Below, one piece after another: positions 52,440-61,464 of a stretch of 64,000 nucleotides of DNA (its first letter is position 1; every line of letters begins with the position of its first letter). Source of the stretch: Arthrobacter terrae (lineage in GTDB: Bacteria; Actinomycetota; Actinomycetes; Actinomycetales; Micrococcaceae). Below the pieces are notes generated by a model. It made no database searches. It was not told where the DNA came from and saw only the letters and a list, made by a program, of their open reading frames with translations. The stretch is taken from positions 124,001-188,000 of the forward strand of contig NZ_JADNYM010000007.1 of the NCBI RefSeq assembly GCF_015708085.1, read 5' to 3'. Position numbers and translations under genes: made by a program.

Positions 52440-53933
52440 GTGACCTTCATTTCGCAGACTCAAGACGCCGACGTCGTTCTCATCGGAGGCGGCATCATGA
52501 GCAGCACCTTGGGTGTATTGCTCAAACAACTCGAACCCACGTGGAAGATAGCGCTCTTTGAGCGTCTGGACCGTGCCGGGCTGGAGAGTTCGGACCCGTG
52601 GAATAATGCCGGTACCGGCCATTCCGCGTTGTGCGAGCTGAACTACACGCCGCAGGCCAAGGACGGCTCGGTTGATCCGGCCAAGGCCGTCGGCATCAAT
52701 GAACAATTCCAGCTCTCGCGGCAATTCTGGGCCCATCTGGTCACCAATTCGATGGTCGGGTCGCCGCGGAAGTTCATCAACTCCGTCCCGCACATGAGCT
52801 TTGTGGCCGGCGAAGAGAATGTGAAGTTCCTCCGTACCCGCTACGAAGCGCTGAAGCCGAACCCGCTCTTTTCCAGCATGCAGTACAGCGAGGACCACGA
52901 CGAGATTGCCGGTTGGACACCGCTGGTGATCAAGGGCCGTCCCGCGGACCAGAAGATTGCCGCCACCCGCGCGGCGGAGGGCACCGACGTCGACTTCGGC
53001 ACGCTGACCCGCGAACTTGTCACCTACCTCTCCGGCAACGGCGTCGAGGTCAACTACGGCACTGAAGTTTCCGACGTCGCGCGCGGCAGTGATGGTCGCT
53101 GGGAGATGGCGCTCAAGCACCCGTCCTCCGGTGAGCGCGGGAAAATCCGCGCCAAGTTCGTCTTCATTGGCGGCGGTGGAGGCGCGCTGCAGCTGCTGCA
53201 GGCCTCCGGCATACCGCAGGGCAAGGGGTTCGGTGGATTCCCGGTGTCCGGCCAGTTCTTCCGCTGCACGGATCCGCAGATCGCCGCGCAGCACGACGCC
53301 AAGGTCTATGGCCAGGCCTCGGTCGGTGCCCCGCCAATGTCCGTTCCGCATATGGACGCCCGCTACGTGGACGGTCAGCGTTCCCTGCTGTTCGGCCCGT
53401 ATGCCGGCTTCTCCACAAAGTTCCTCAAATCCACCTCCCTGCTGGATCTGCCGCTGTCCATCAGGCCCTCCAACCTGATTCCGATGCTGGCAGTGGGCAA
53501 AGACAATCTGTCCCTGGTCAAATACCTTGTCTCCGAGGTGGTGAAAAACCGCGACGCGAAGGTTGAAGCGCTGCGGGAGTACTTCCCGGAAGCCGACGGC
53601 GGCGACTGGGAACTCATCACAGCCGGCCAACGCGTGCAGATCATCAAAAAAGACGCCAAAAAGGGTGGGGTGCTGCAGTTCGGCACGGAGGTCATTACCT
53701 CCGCCGACGGTTCCATGAGCGCTCTGCTGGGGGCCTCGCCGGGAGCATCCACGGCCGTGCCAATTATGCTGGAACTGCTGCAGCGCTGCTTCCCGCGTAA
53801 ATTCAGGCACGAATGGCAGGATATTCTGCGCGCGATGATGCCGACCTTGGGCACCAAACTCAACGACGATCCGGACCTGGCAGCGAAGACGATGGCCAGT
53901 ACGGCGGCCACCTTGGAGCTGGATCCGCACTAG
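52440..53933 (+). CDS. mqo: Malate:quinone oxidoreductase
   Basis: This FAD-dependent peripheral membrane enzyme oxidises malate to oxaloacetate and passes electrons to quinone in the TCA cycle. The FAD-binding motif is [23 protein letters not shown], then [47 protein letters not shown] and RQ-type C-terminal signature [24 protein letters not shown]. Length of 497 residues is standard. It begins with GTG and its stop is followed after eight bases by a family 2 palindrome, a likely transcription end. Confidence 0.97.
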   Translation: MTFISQTQDADVVLIGGGIMSSTLGVLLKQLEPTWKIALFERLDRAGLESSDPWNNAGTGHSALCELNYTPQAKDGSVDPAKAVGINEQFQLSRQFWAHLVTNSMVGSPRKFINSVPHMSFVAGEENVKFLRTRYEALKPNPLFSSMQYSEDHDEIAGWTPLVIKGRPADQKIAATRAAEGTDVDFGTLTRELVTYLSGNGVEVNYGTEVSDVARGSDGRWEMALKHPSSGERGKIRAKFVFIGGGGGALQLLQASGIPQGKGFGGFPVSGQFFRCTDPQIAAQHDAKVYGQASVGAPPMSVPHMDARYVDGQRSLLFGPYAGFSTKFLKSTSLLDLPLSIRPSNLIPMLAVGKDNLSLVKYLVSEVVKNRDAKVEALREYFPEADGGDWELITAGQRVQIIKKDAKKGGVLQFGTEVITSADGSMSALLGASPGASTAVPIMLELLQRCFPRKFRHEWQDILRAMMPTLGTKLNDDPDLAAKTMASTAATLELDPH

Positions 53934-53941
53934 CGGGAACG

Positions 53942-54007
53942 CCCAACTAAGTAGCAGCACCTGCACGCAAACCACGTTTTGACTGCAGGTGCTGCTACTT
54001 AGTTGGG
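53942..54007. repeat. Palindrome family 2, copy A
   Basis: Perfect 24-base arms at 53942-53965 and 53984-54007 start CCCAACTAAGTAGCAGCACC and enclose 18 bases. It begins eight bases after the mqo stop codon and ends 32 bases before the RND pump start. The outer part of each arm is shared with the copies at 57451 and 58550. Confidence 0.92.
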
Positions 54008-54039
54008 AATGACCATCGGCACACCCCGGGAGTGTAACT

Positions 54040-57000
54040 ATGTACCGCTTGGCTCAACTCTCGCTCGGCAACAGGGCGCTGATCGCGTTGATTACGATCT
54101 TCGCGATCGTCTTCGGCGTGATCACGCTCGGCTCGTTGAAACAGGAGCTCATCCCTTCCATCGAGTTCCCGCAGATCACCGTGGTCACCGCTATGCCCGG
54201 AGCCTCCCCCGAGGTGGTGGACAAGCAGGTCAGCGAACCGCTGGAAACGGCGCTTAACGCGGTCGAAGGCCTGGAATCGAGCACTTCCACCTCCCGCAAC
54301 GGTCTCTCCAGCATCAATCTGGCTTTCGCCTACGGCACCAATCTGGACCGCGCCAGGAACCAGATTGACCGGGCGATCTCCAATGTCCGCCAGGTACTGC
54401 CGGACAAGGTGGAACCGCAGGCGATCGCGGGCAGTATCAGCGATTTCCCGATTGTCTTCCTCGCCGTTGCCTCGGATAAGCCGCTGAGCGAGCTGAATGC
54501 GGATCTGCAGCGGCTGGTGGTGCCTAAGCTGCTGAAGATCGACGGCGTCCGCGGTGCCGACGTGACCGGCGCCAACTCCCAGCACATCGCCATTCTGCCG
54601 GATTCCGCCAAGCTGGCCAGCGCCGGAATACCAATCACGGCGATCAGCGACGCACTGAAAAACAACGGTGCGCTGGTGCCCGCCGGGACGCTGACCGAGG
54701 ACGGAAAATCCTTGTCCGTTCAGATCGGCAGCCCGGTAGACTCCCTGGACGCGATCAAGTCCTTACCGTTGGCAGCTTCCAAGAGCGCACCGGCCGCCGG
54801 TGCACCGCTGACCATCGGTGACGTCGCCAGCGTTGCCTTGGCCGATGATGCGACCACCTCGATCACCCGCACCAACGGCAAGGCGACCTTGGCGCTGTCC
54901 GTGACCAAAAAGCCCGATGCGGATACGGTCTCTCTTTCGCACCAGATCCAGGCGGAGCTGCCGGAACTGCAGGCTTCCCTCGGTGACAATGCCAAGTTCA
55001 CCACCGTGTTGGACCAGGCCCCATTCATCGAAAAATCGATCAAGGACCTCGCGACGGAGGGGCTGCTGGGACTTGGCTTCGCCGTCGTCGTTATTTTGCT
55101 CTTCCTGCTTTCCGTGCGCTCCACGCTGGTCACCGCGATCTCCATCCCGCTTTCCCTTTTGATCACGTTCATTGGGTTGCGCGCGACGAATTATTCGCTC
55201 AATATCCTCACCCTTGGCGCGCTGACAATAGCGATTGGCCGGGTGGTGGATGACTCAATTGTGGTCATTGAGAACATCAAACGGCACTTGAGCTACGGGG
55301 AGGACAAGCAGACGGCGATCATGGCCGCGATCCGCGAAGTGGCCGGTGCCGTGACCGCGTCCACGCTGACCACGGTGGCCGTGTTTCTGCCGATCGCGTT
55401 TGTCGGCAGCATCGCCGGGGAGCTGTTCCGGCCGTTCGCGCTAACGGTCACCATTGCGCTGCTGGCATCGCTGGCCGTTTCGCTGACCATCGTGCCGGTG
55501 CTCGCATACTGGTTCCTGAAGTCCCCGGCCGTGCCTGCAGTCGGCGGTGCTGCCGACGCCGGCACTGGGCTGAGCGGGCGGGCGCTGCTCGCCGCTGTGG
55601 AGGAGAAGGAACGCAGGAGCGTGCTGCAGCGCGGGTACCTGCCGATCCTGACTAAGACGCAAAAACACCCGGTGATCACGTTGGCGGCCGGTGCGGTCAT
55701 TTTGCTGGCAACACTGGCCATGACTCCGCTGTTGCCGACCAATTTGCTGGGCAACAGCGGGCAGAACAGCCTCTCCATCACGCAGAAACTTCCGCCGGGC
55801 ACGAGCCTGCAGGCAACCTCCGATGCCGCGGCCAAGGTGGAATCGGCGCTCAAAAGCATCGATGGGATCCAAGACATCCAGGTCACCATCGGCAACGCAA
55901 CCGGTGGTTTCAGCGCCCTGTTTTCGGCCGGCGCTTCCAGTGCATCTTTTCAGGTGGTCACGGATGAAAAAGCCGACCAGACCAAATTGACGGACACCGT
56001 CCGGAACCGGCTAAAGGAAATTACGGATGCTGGCACGGTCAGCGTCGGCTCTTCCTCCGGCGGCTTCGGCACGTCCAATACGGTCGATATCAATATCAAG
56101 GCCTCCAACTCCGCCGATCTAAAGTCCGCCAGCGACAAAATAGCCGCGGCCATGGCGGGACTACCAGGCGCCGGCGGGATTTCCGCGAACCTCTCCACCT
56201 CGCAGCCGGTGGTCCAGGTCAGTGTGGACCGGGCTAAGGCGGTGGCCGCCGGACTCAATGAACAGCAGGTGGCCGGGCTCCTGGCAGCCACTCTCTCGCC
56301 GCTGCCCGGTGGAACCGTGCGGATTGACACGATGGACTACCAGGTGCAGATCGGCACCGGCACGGCCTTTTCGAGCATCGACCAGCTCCGCGCCGTGCAG
56401 CTGCCAACGGCCTCCGGTGCCGTGGCCTTGGCCAGTGTCGCGACGGTGGAACAGGTCCAGGCGCCGGTCTCGATCACCAGTTCCAATGGCCAACGCAGCG
56501 CCCGCGTTTCAATCACTCCCACGGGAAACAACCTCGGCACTCTCAGCTCGGACGTCAAAAACCGGCTTGCCGCCGTCGACCTTCCCGCCGGTGCCACTGC
56601 CGTGATCGGCGGGGCCAGCACGCAGCAGGCGGAGTCCTTCAATCAGCTGGGGCTAGCCATGCTGGCAGCGATTGCCATTGTCTACATCATCATGGTGGCC
56701 GCGTTTAAGTCGCTGATTCAGCCGTTGATTCTGCTGGTGTCCATTCCGTTCGCGGCCACCGGCGCCATTGTGCTGCTGCTGGTCACCGGCGTCCCGCTGG
56801 GCCTGCCGTCGCTGATCGGGATGCTCATGCTGGTGGGGATCGTGGTCACCAACGCCATTGTGCTGATCGACCTTATTAACCAGTACCGCAGGCCCTCCGG
56901 CGACCGGCCGGGAATGACCGTGGCGGACGCGATTGAACACGGCGCCCGGCAGCGCCTGCGGCCGATCCTGATGACCGCACTGGCGACGATTTTCGCGCTG

Positions 57001-57441
57001 ACCCCGATGGCACTGGGGGTTACCGGCGGCGGCGGCTTCATCTCACAGCCGCTGGCCATTGTGGTGGTGGGCGGTCTGGTGTCCTCCACGGCACTGACCC
57101 TGATTCTGGTTCCGGTGCTGTACCGGCTGGTCGAGGGTCGCAGGGAGCGTCGCGAGCTGCTGGCAGGTCCGCAGCGCGCGCAGCGGACGGGAGCACAAGC
57201 CGGCGGGTCTGGTACCAACGGGTCTGGTAGCGGCGGGCCTGGTAGCGGCGGCTCGGGCTCCGACGGCTCGGGCTCCGACGAGGCCGGTTCCGGCGGGGCC
57301 GGTTCCGGCCGGCCTGGTTCCAACGGCTCTGGTCCCAACGGGGCCGGCTCTGAAGGGGCTGTAGCAACGGCGGGCTACGCCTCGCAGGATTGGACCACCG
57401 GCGCCATCCCCAAAGTCCGCGGACGCCGCGCCGCCGGCTGA
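54040..57441 (+). CDS. RND family efflux permease (AcrB/SwrC-like)
   Basis: This 1133-residue proton-driven pump has 12 predicted membrane helices in two halves. The N-terminus (LSLGNRALIALITIFAIVFGVITLGSLKQELIPSIEFPQ) and first porter loop (SPEVVDKQVSEPLETALNAVEG) are those of HAE1/AcrB-type RND proteins. TM4 contains GRVVDDSIVVIENI with the paired aspartates needed for proton transfer. The second half shows LMLVGIVVTNAIVLIDLINQYR. No membrane-fusion protein adjoins it, as is usual for Gram-positive SwrC-like pumps. Beyond the last helix is a 110-residue cytosolic tail made mostly of Gly/Ser pentapeptide repeats. Substrate unknown; lipopeptides, fatty acids or drugs are typical. Confidence 0.94.
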   Translation: MYRLAQLSLGNRALIALITIFAIVFGVITLGSLKQELIPSIEFPQITVVTAMPGASPEVVDKQVSEPLETALNAVEGLESSTSTSRNGLSSINLAFAYGTNLDRARNQIDRAISNVRQVLPDKVEPQAIAGSISDFPIVFLAVASDKPLSELNADLQRLVVPKLLKIDGVRGADVTGANSQHIAILPDSAKLASAGIPITAISDALKNNGALVPAGTLTEDGKSLSVQIGSPVDSLDAIKSLPLAASKSAPAAGAPLTIGDVASVALADDATTSITRTNGKATLALSVTKKPDADTVSLSHQIQAELPELQASLGDNAKFTTVLDQAPFIEKSIKDLATEGLLGLGFAVVVILLFLLSVRSTLVTAISIPLSLLITFIGLRATNYSLNILTLGALTIAIGRVVDDSIVVIENIKRHLSYGEDKQTAIMAAIREVAGAVTASTLTTVAVFLPIAFVGSIAGELFRPFALTVTIALLASLAVSLTIVPVLAYWFLKSPAVPAVGGAADAGTGLSGRALLAAVEEKERRSVLQRGYLPILTKTQKHPVITLAAGAVILLATLAMTPLLPTNLLGNSGQNSLSITQKLPPGTSLQATSDAAAKVESALKSIDGIQDIQVTIGNATGGFSALFSAGASSASFQVVTDEKADQTKLTDTVRNRLKEITDAGTVSVGSSSGGFGTSNTVDINIKASNSADLKSASDKIAAAMAGLPGAGGISANLSTSQPVVQVSVDRAKAVAAGLNEQQVAGLLAATLSPLPGGTVRIDTMDYQVQIGTGTAFSSIDQLRAVQLPTASGAVALASVATVEQVQAPVSITSSNGQRSARVSITPTGNNLGTLSSDVKNRLAAVDLPAGATAVIGGASTQQAESFNQLGLAMLAAIAIVYIIMVAAFKSLIQPLILLVSIPFAATGAIVLLLVTGVPLGLPSLIGMLMLVGIVVTNAIVLIDLINQYRRPSGDRPGMTVADAIEHGARQRLRPILMTALATIFALTPMALGVTGGGGFISQPLAIVVVGGLVSSTALTLILVPVLYRLVEGRRERRELLAGPQRAQRTGAQAGGSGTNGSGSGGPGSGGSGSDGSGSDEAGSGGAGSGRPGSNGSGPNGAGSEGAVATAGYASQDWTTGAIPKVRGRRAAG
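57205..57354 (+). repeat. Ten 15-bp coding repeats in the RND pump tail
   Basis: Ten 15-bp units (consensus GGSNCTGGTWSCRRC-like) encode a Gly/Ser/Asn/Asp-rich tail of pentapeptides such as GSGTN, GSGSG and GSGSD. Units 4 and 5 are identical. No frameshift or stop interrupts the array. Confidence 0.85.
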
Positions 57442-57450
57442 CCCTCCTGC

Positions 57451-57516
57451 CCCAACTGAGTCGCACTTGCGGCACTCATTTCGCGTTATGAGTGCCGCAA
57501 GTGCGACCCAGTTGCG
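57451..57516. repeat. Palindrome family 2, copy B
   Basis: Arms of 27 bases (57453-57479 and 57488-57514) with a single mismatch begin CAACTGAGTCGCACTTGCGG and enclose TTCGCGTT. It begins nine bases after the RND stop codon and ends 65 bases before the nuclease-like gene start. Confidence 0.92.
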
Positions 57517-57578
57517 GGCGGAGAGACCAAACTGTGGATAACGGGCCACGCCGGCCGGACATTTGCCATCATGGGCAC

Positions 57579-58562
57579 ATGCGACCTCCACTTCCGCTTC
57601 CTGATCCTTTGGATCGTGAACCTTTCACGCTACAACGCGGTCTGGACGCCGGAGTCAGTTACGGCAGGCTGCGGAACCGCCGTTTTAGCCGCCCCAGCCG
57701 GGGCATCAGAGTTCCGGAAGACGACGGCCGCCCCAGCCGGGGCATCGAAGTTCCCGAAGACGACGACGGCCATAAACTGGCGATGCTGGCGGCGCCGCTG
57801 TCGCAGGTGACCGGGCGTTCCGCCGTCGCCCATGAAAGCGCTTTCGTAATGTGGAAGTTCCCCGGTTTCCTTCCCGGTGCCGAGGGGTCAAGCGTCCACA
57901 TTGCCCGGCCCGACACGGCTGCCATCGTCCGGCGCCGAGGCGTCATCGGACACCGGGGACAGTTCTTCGACGACGAAGTCACCTGTCTGAACGGCGTGTG
58001 GATTACCACAAGGACGCGGACCTGGCTGGATATCTCCCGCCGGATGAGCGTGGACGAGCTCACCGTCGTTGCCGACCATCTGATTCGCATCCCACGGCCC
58101 AGGTTTGAGCCCCGGTCCGTTCCCTATGCGACTGTGGCAGATCTGGCCGACATGCTCGACCGGCACCAAGGGACCCCGGGCATCCGCAAGGCGAGACTGG
58201 CGTTGCAGCAGGCCCGCATCGGCGCCGATTCTGCGCCCGAAACCCGGCTGCGCCTCGCCGTCGTCCGGGCTGGACTGCCGGAACCAGAGCTGAACCGCGG
58301 CCTCGAGCTCGGGAATGCTACCCGGGAGCCGGACTTGTCCTTCCCGCTGTACCGGGTCGCGGCCGAGTATGACGGCAGCAGCCATTCCGAATCAGATCAG
58401 GTGGTCCGGGACATCCGCCGCGAAGAGGACTTTGCCGCGGGCGGCTGGATCCAGGTGCGGATTTCGAAGCGGCACATGGCTGATGACGCCAAAGCGGCCG
58501 TGTCGAAAATCCGCGCCGCGTTGCTGTCCCGCGGCTGGTCCCCGGCCGGCCCAACTGGGTAG
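57579..58562 (+). CDS. DUF559/AbiEi-like protein with PD-(D/E)XK-type nuclease domain (second copy)
   Basis: From ATG 57579 the protein has 327 residues. The N-terminal domain (TLQRGLDAGVSYGRLRNRRFSRPSRGIRVP) has the AbiEi-like winged-helix pattern, as in the protein at 18728. The C-terminal third is DUF559/Vsr-like: APETRLRLAVVRAGLPEPELN, then EPDLSFPLYRVAAEYDGSSH, then the helix QVVRDIRREEDF and GGWIQVRIS. The aspartate of PDL and the glutamate/aspartate of EYD are candidate catalytic residues. A 39-bp duplication repeats RPSRGI-VPEDD early on. Its final codons and TAG stop are formed by the left arm of palindrome copy C, and copy B lies upstream. No function is established. Confidence 0.78.
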   Translation: MRPPLPLPDPLDREPFTLQRGLDAGVSYGRLRNRRFSRPSRGIRVPEDDGRPSRGIEVPEDDDGHKLAMLAAPLSQVTGRSAVAHESAFVMWKFPGFLPGAEGSSVHIARPDTAAIVRRRGVIGHRGQFFDDEVTCLNGVWITTRTRTWLDISRRMSVDELTVVADHLIRIPRPRFEPRSVPYATVADLADMLDRHQGTPGIRKARLALQQARIGADSAPETRLRLAVVRAGLPEPELNRGLELGNATREPDLSFPLYRVAAEYDGSSHSESDQVVRDIRREEDFAAGGWIQVRISKRHMADDAKAAVSKIRAALLSRGWSPAGPTG

Positions 58563-58615
58563 CAGCACCTGCAGCTAAAATGCGAAATGGGTGCCTCAAG
58601 TGCTACTCAGTTGGG
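58550..58615. repeat. Palindrome family 2, mosaic copy C
   Basis: Outer arms CCCAACTGGGTAGCA (58550-58564) and TGCTACTCAGTTGGG (58601-58615) pair with one mismatch; the inner bases do not pair. The left half continues like copy A (GCAGCACCTGCAG) while the right half (GTGCCTCAAGTGC) resembles copy B (GTGCCGCAAGTGC), so this copy looks like a hybrid. Both neighbouring convergent genes use TAG stops inside it. Confidence 0.85.
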
Positions 58616-60084
58616 AGAGGTTGGGTGACCAGGGACGCTGTCGGCAGGGTGGGACCGAAGGCGAGCCGCGGGACGAAATACAGGCCGACGGCGCCGACAA
58701 GCCCGGTCACGCCGCAGATGGTCCACACCGTAAAGTACCCGGCAAGCGACCCGGCAGTTCCGGTGTCCGCACCGGCCAAACCGCCGGCCCCGAGCGCATG
58801 GCCGGCGAGTGCGATGCCGAAAATACAGGAGGCGAAGGAGCCGCCGATCGTCTTGGTGGCGTTCGTCAGCCCGGCCGCCATTCCCGTGTGCGTCAACGGT
58901 GCCGCCGCAGCGGCGGCGGAGGGCAGCGCGGCAACCAGCGCCCCGGAGCCAAGGCCCGCCACCACCATATTGAGCATCACCTCGGTCAGGCTGGAATGGA
59001 AGGGGAGGAACATTAGGTATCCGATTCCCACCAGCATAGCGGCGACGATCAGCGTGATCCTCGGTGTGCTGATCCGGGCAGCAGCGGGAAACAGCAGCGC
59101 CCCCACCAACAATGCCAGGACATACACCCCGATCAGCACAGACACCATGCCGGAGCCAACCCCGAGTCCGTAGCCCACCAGGTCCGGGTCGGTCCTCGCG
59201 AAGGTGGACAGCGGGGCCTGCGCTCCCAGGACAGAGACGCCAAAGAGGAAGGCCGTAAATTGGACAGGCCACATGGACGGCTGCCGGAGCATCCTGATGT
59301 CCACCAACGGGTCCTTGTGGCCGAGTTCGTGCCGGGTAAACGGGATCAGCGAGAGAATGCCCAGCACGACGGCGGCCCATGCCCACCAGGTCTGCGGCCC
59401 GTTAATGCGCATAAAGGTAAGGCCTGCGGTGATCAGCAGCAGCGCGAGACTGAGAACGGCAAGGCCCGCCGTATCGACCGAGCCACCGGTGCGGCCCAAC
59501 GATTCCGGCACGCCGAAGAGAATGACAAAGAAACAAGCGGTGGCACACACGGCCGGAACCATGAGCGTGATCCACAGCCGGCCCGGCAGCGCTCCGCCAA
59601 TAAAGCCACCGGACAGTGCTCCGACAATGACACCAAATTCCAGTCCCGCCACCAATAGTCCGGCAGACTTGCGAGTGAGCGCAGCCCCATCCGGCCGACT
59701 ATGACAACGGCTGAAGACCAGCGCAATCTCCAACGGCAGCCACACCACATAGAACCCCTGCAGAGCCCACGCGAACAAGAAAACCCAGAACCCCGGGGCG
59801 AACGCAACCCCCCAGCTGGCCAGTGCAGTCAGTGCCGTGGAAACGAGCAGGATCCGCTTATGTCCGTACATATCGCCGAGTTTGGCCAGCACCGGAACCA
59901 CCAGGGCACTAACCATCAATTGCGCGGCTTCCAACCAATTGACGTCCGCATCCCGGATGTTCAAAGCCCGGGCAATATCGGTCAGCAGCGGCGTGTAATA
60001 CCCCTGCAGTACCCCGCTGGTCAGTTCCACCAGAAATAGAAAACCCACGATGCTTCCCGCCGGGCCTAAAACCCTCAGTCTCAT
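58603..60084 (-). CDS. MFS transporter, DHA2-like (14 membrane helices)
   Basis: This 493-residue transporter has about 14 hydrophobic segments, the DHA2 drug:proton antiporter layout. GDMYGHKRILLVSTALTALAS after helix 2 corresponds to MFS motif A, and a late helix holds PLTHTGMAAGLTNATKTIGGSFAS. ATG 60084 is preceded by AAGGGGA at good spacing; a reading to 60156 adds 24 basic residues without an SD. It diverges from the LLM oxidoreductase/MarR genes, so the MarR-type protein may control it. Its stop codon lies inside palindrome copy C. Substrate unknown. Confidence 0.9.
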   Translation of the reverse strand: MRLRVLGPAGSIVGFLFLVELTSGVLQGYYTPLLTDIARALNIRDADVNWLEAAQLMVSALVVPVLAKLGDMYGHKRILLVSTALTALASWGVAFAPGFWVFLFAWALQGFYVVWLPLEIALVFSRCHSRPDGAALTRKSAGLLVAGLEFGVIVGALSGGFIGGALPGRLWITLMVPAVCATACFFVILFGVPESLGRTGGSVDTAGLAVLSLALLLITAGLTFMRINGPQTWWAWAAVVLGILSLIPFTRHELGHKDPLVDIRMLRQPSMWPVQFTAFLFGVSVLGAQAPLSTFARTDPDLVGYGLGVGSGMVSVLIGVYVLALLVGALLFPAAARISTPRITLIVAAMLVGIGYLMFLPFHSSLTEVMLNMVVAGLGSGALVAALPSAAAAAAPLTHTGMAAGLTNATKTIGGSFASCIFGIALAGHALGAGGLAGADTGTAGSLAGYFTVWTICGVTGLVGAVGLYFVPRLAFGPTLPTASLVTQPLPTE

Positions 60085-60225
60085 CCGTTCCCCTTCGAAG
60101 GCCGCAGCACGCTGCCCGTGCCGCTGGGTCGCGGAGGTCGCGGAGCCACAGCGCATATTGATTGCATCCTAGACGGCGGCGCGTCACTATGGGTGCAACC
60201 GGGAACATTTAGCCAATACGTCGTG

Positions 60226-60258
60226 TTGACGGGTATATTAGATGCAAACGTATATAAA
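60226..60258 (+). promoter_or_regulatory. Candidate promoter/operator before LLM oxidoreductase
   Basis: TTGACG at 60226 is a good -35. TATATAA-like sequences at 60250-60258 lie 18-21 bases downstream and could be the -10. The AT-rich stretch TATATTAGATGCAAACGTATATA has weak dyad symmetry, as expected for a MarR operator. It lies 37 bases before the oxidoreductase start. Confidence 0.4.
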
Positions 60259-60294
60259 TTTCCGGGCCCGCAGTCCGGGTTGAGAGGATTTCCC

Positions 60295-61464
60295 GTGCAG
60301 ATCGGCATTTTCAGCGTCGGAGACATCACGACGGATCCCACTACCGGCGTAACACCCAATGAGCATGAGCGCATTAAGGCCATCACCACGATCGCCAGGC
60401 ACGCCGAGGACGTGGGGATGGATGTCTTCGCTACCGGCGAGCACCACAACCCGCCGTTTTATCCCAGCTCCCCCACCACCATCCTTGGCTACATTGCTGC
60501 GCAGACGGAAAAAGTTATTCTCTCTACGGCCACCACGCTGATCACCACCAATGATCCGGTGAAAATCGCGGAGGACTTTGCCATGCTCCAACACCTCGCT
60601 GACGGCCGGGTGGATCTGGTCCTGGGCCGCGGCAACACCGCCCCGGTCTACCCGTGGTTTGGGAAAAGCATGCAGGACAGCGTAGAGCTCACGGTGGAGA
60701 ACTACTCCCTGCTGCGTCGGCTCTGGGACGAAGAGGTAGTGAACTGGCAGGGCAAATACCGCACGCCGCTGCACGCTTTTACCGCCACCCCGCGCCCGCT
60801 CGACGGCGTCGCCCCCTTTGTCTGGCACGGTTCCATCCGCACACCGCAAGTGGCCGAAATAGCTGCATACTACGGGGACGGATTCTTCGCGAACAACATT
60901 TTCTGGCCCAAAGAGCACTATCAGCAGCTGATCGGTCTGTACCGCGAACGTTACGAACATTACGGACACGGCCATGCGGATCAGGCCATTGTGGGACTCG
61001 GCGGCCAGTTCTTCATTCGCCGCAATTCGCAGGACGCCGTGCGGGAGTTCCGGCCGTACTTCGACAACGCGCCCGTTTACGGGCACGGGCCGTCCATGGA
61101 GGACTTCACCTCCCAGACACCGCTGACGGTCGGCAGTCCCCAGGAGCTCATCGACAAGACGCTTACGTTCCGCGAGTTCTACGGCGACTACCAGCGCCAG
61201 CTTTTCCTGGTGGACCACGCCGGGCTGCCGCTGAAGACCGTCCTGGAGCAGCTGGATCTATTCGGCTCCGATGTCCTGCCCACGCTCCGAAAGGAATTCG
61301 CCGCCCGGAAACCCGCGCACGTTCCGGACGGTCCCACCTTTGCCGCACGAAAGGCAGCCCGCGACGCACGCACGGCGGCGGGCACGACGGCGGCGCACCA
61401 GTCGGCGGGCACGGCGGCTGACGGTTTGGTCGGCACAGTGCCGGCAGAAGAGCGAGAAGCGTGA
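60295..61464 (+). CDS. LLM-class flavin-dependent oxidoreductase
   Basis: This is a luciferase-like TIM-barrel enzyme using FMN/F420: VQIGIFSVGDIT at the start, GMDVFATGEHHNPPF (the histidine-rich region), VDLVLGRGNTAPVYPWFG, and GEHH/PFVWHGSIRTPQVAEIAAYYGDGFFANNIF. GTG 60295 with GAGAGGA at ideal spacing gives 389 residues; the open frame to 60118 is upstream of the likely promoter. The C-terminal 50 residues are Ala/Arg/Thr-rich and unstructured. It overlaps the MarR gene (GTGA), so the two are co-expressed. Likely oxidation of an unknown small molecule. Confidence 0.92.
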   Translation: MQIGIFSVGDITTDPTTGVTPNEHERIKAITTIARHAEDVGMDVFATGEHHNPPFYPSSPTTILGYIAAQTEKVILSTATTLITTNDPVKIAEDFAMLQHLADGRVDLVLGRGNTAPVYPWFGKSMQDSVELTVENYSLLRRLWDEEVVNWQGKYRTPLHAFTATPRPLDGVAPFVWHGSIRTPQVAEIAAYYGDGFFANNIFWPKEHYQQLIGLYRERYEHYGHGHADQAIVGLGGQFFIRRNSQDAVREFRPYFDNAPVYGHGPSMEDFTSQTPLTVGSPQELIDKTLTFREFYGDYQRQLFLVDHAGLPLKTVLEQLDLFGSDVLPTLRKEFAARKPAHVPDGPTFAARKAARDARTAAGTTAAHQSAGTAADGLVGTVPAEEREA

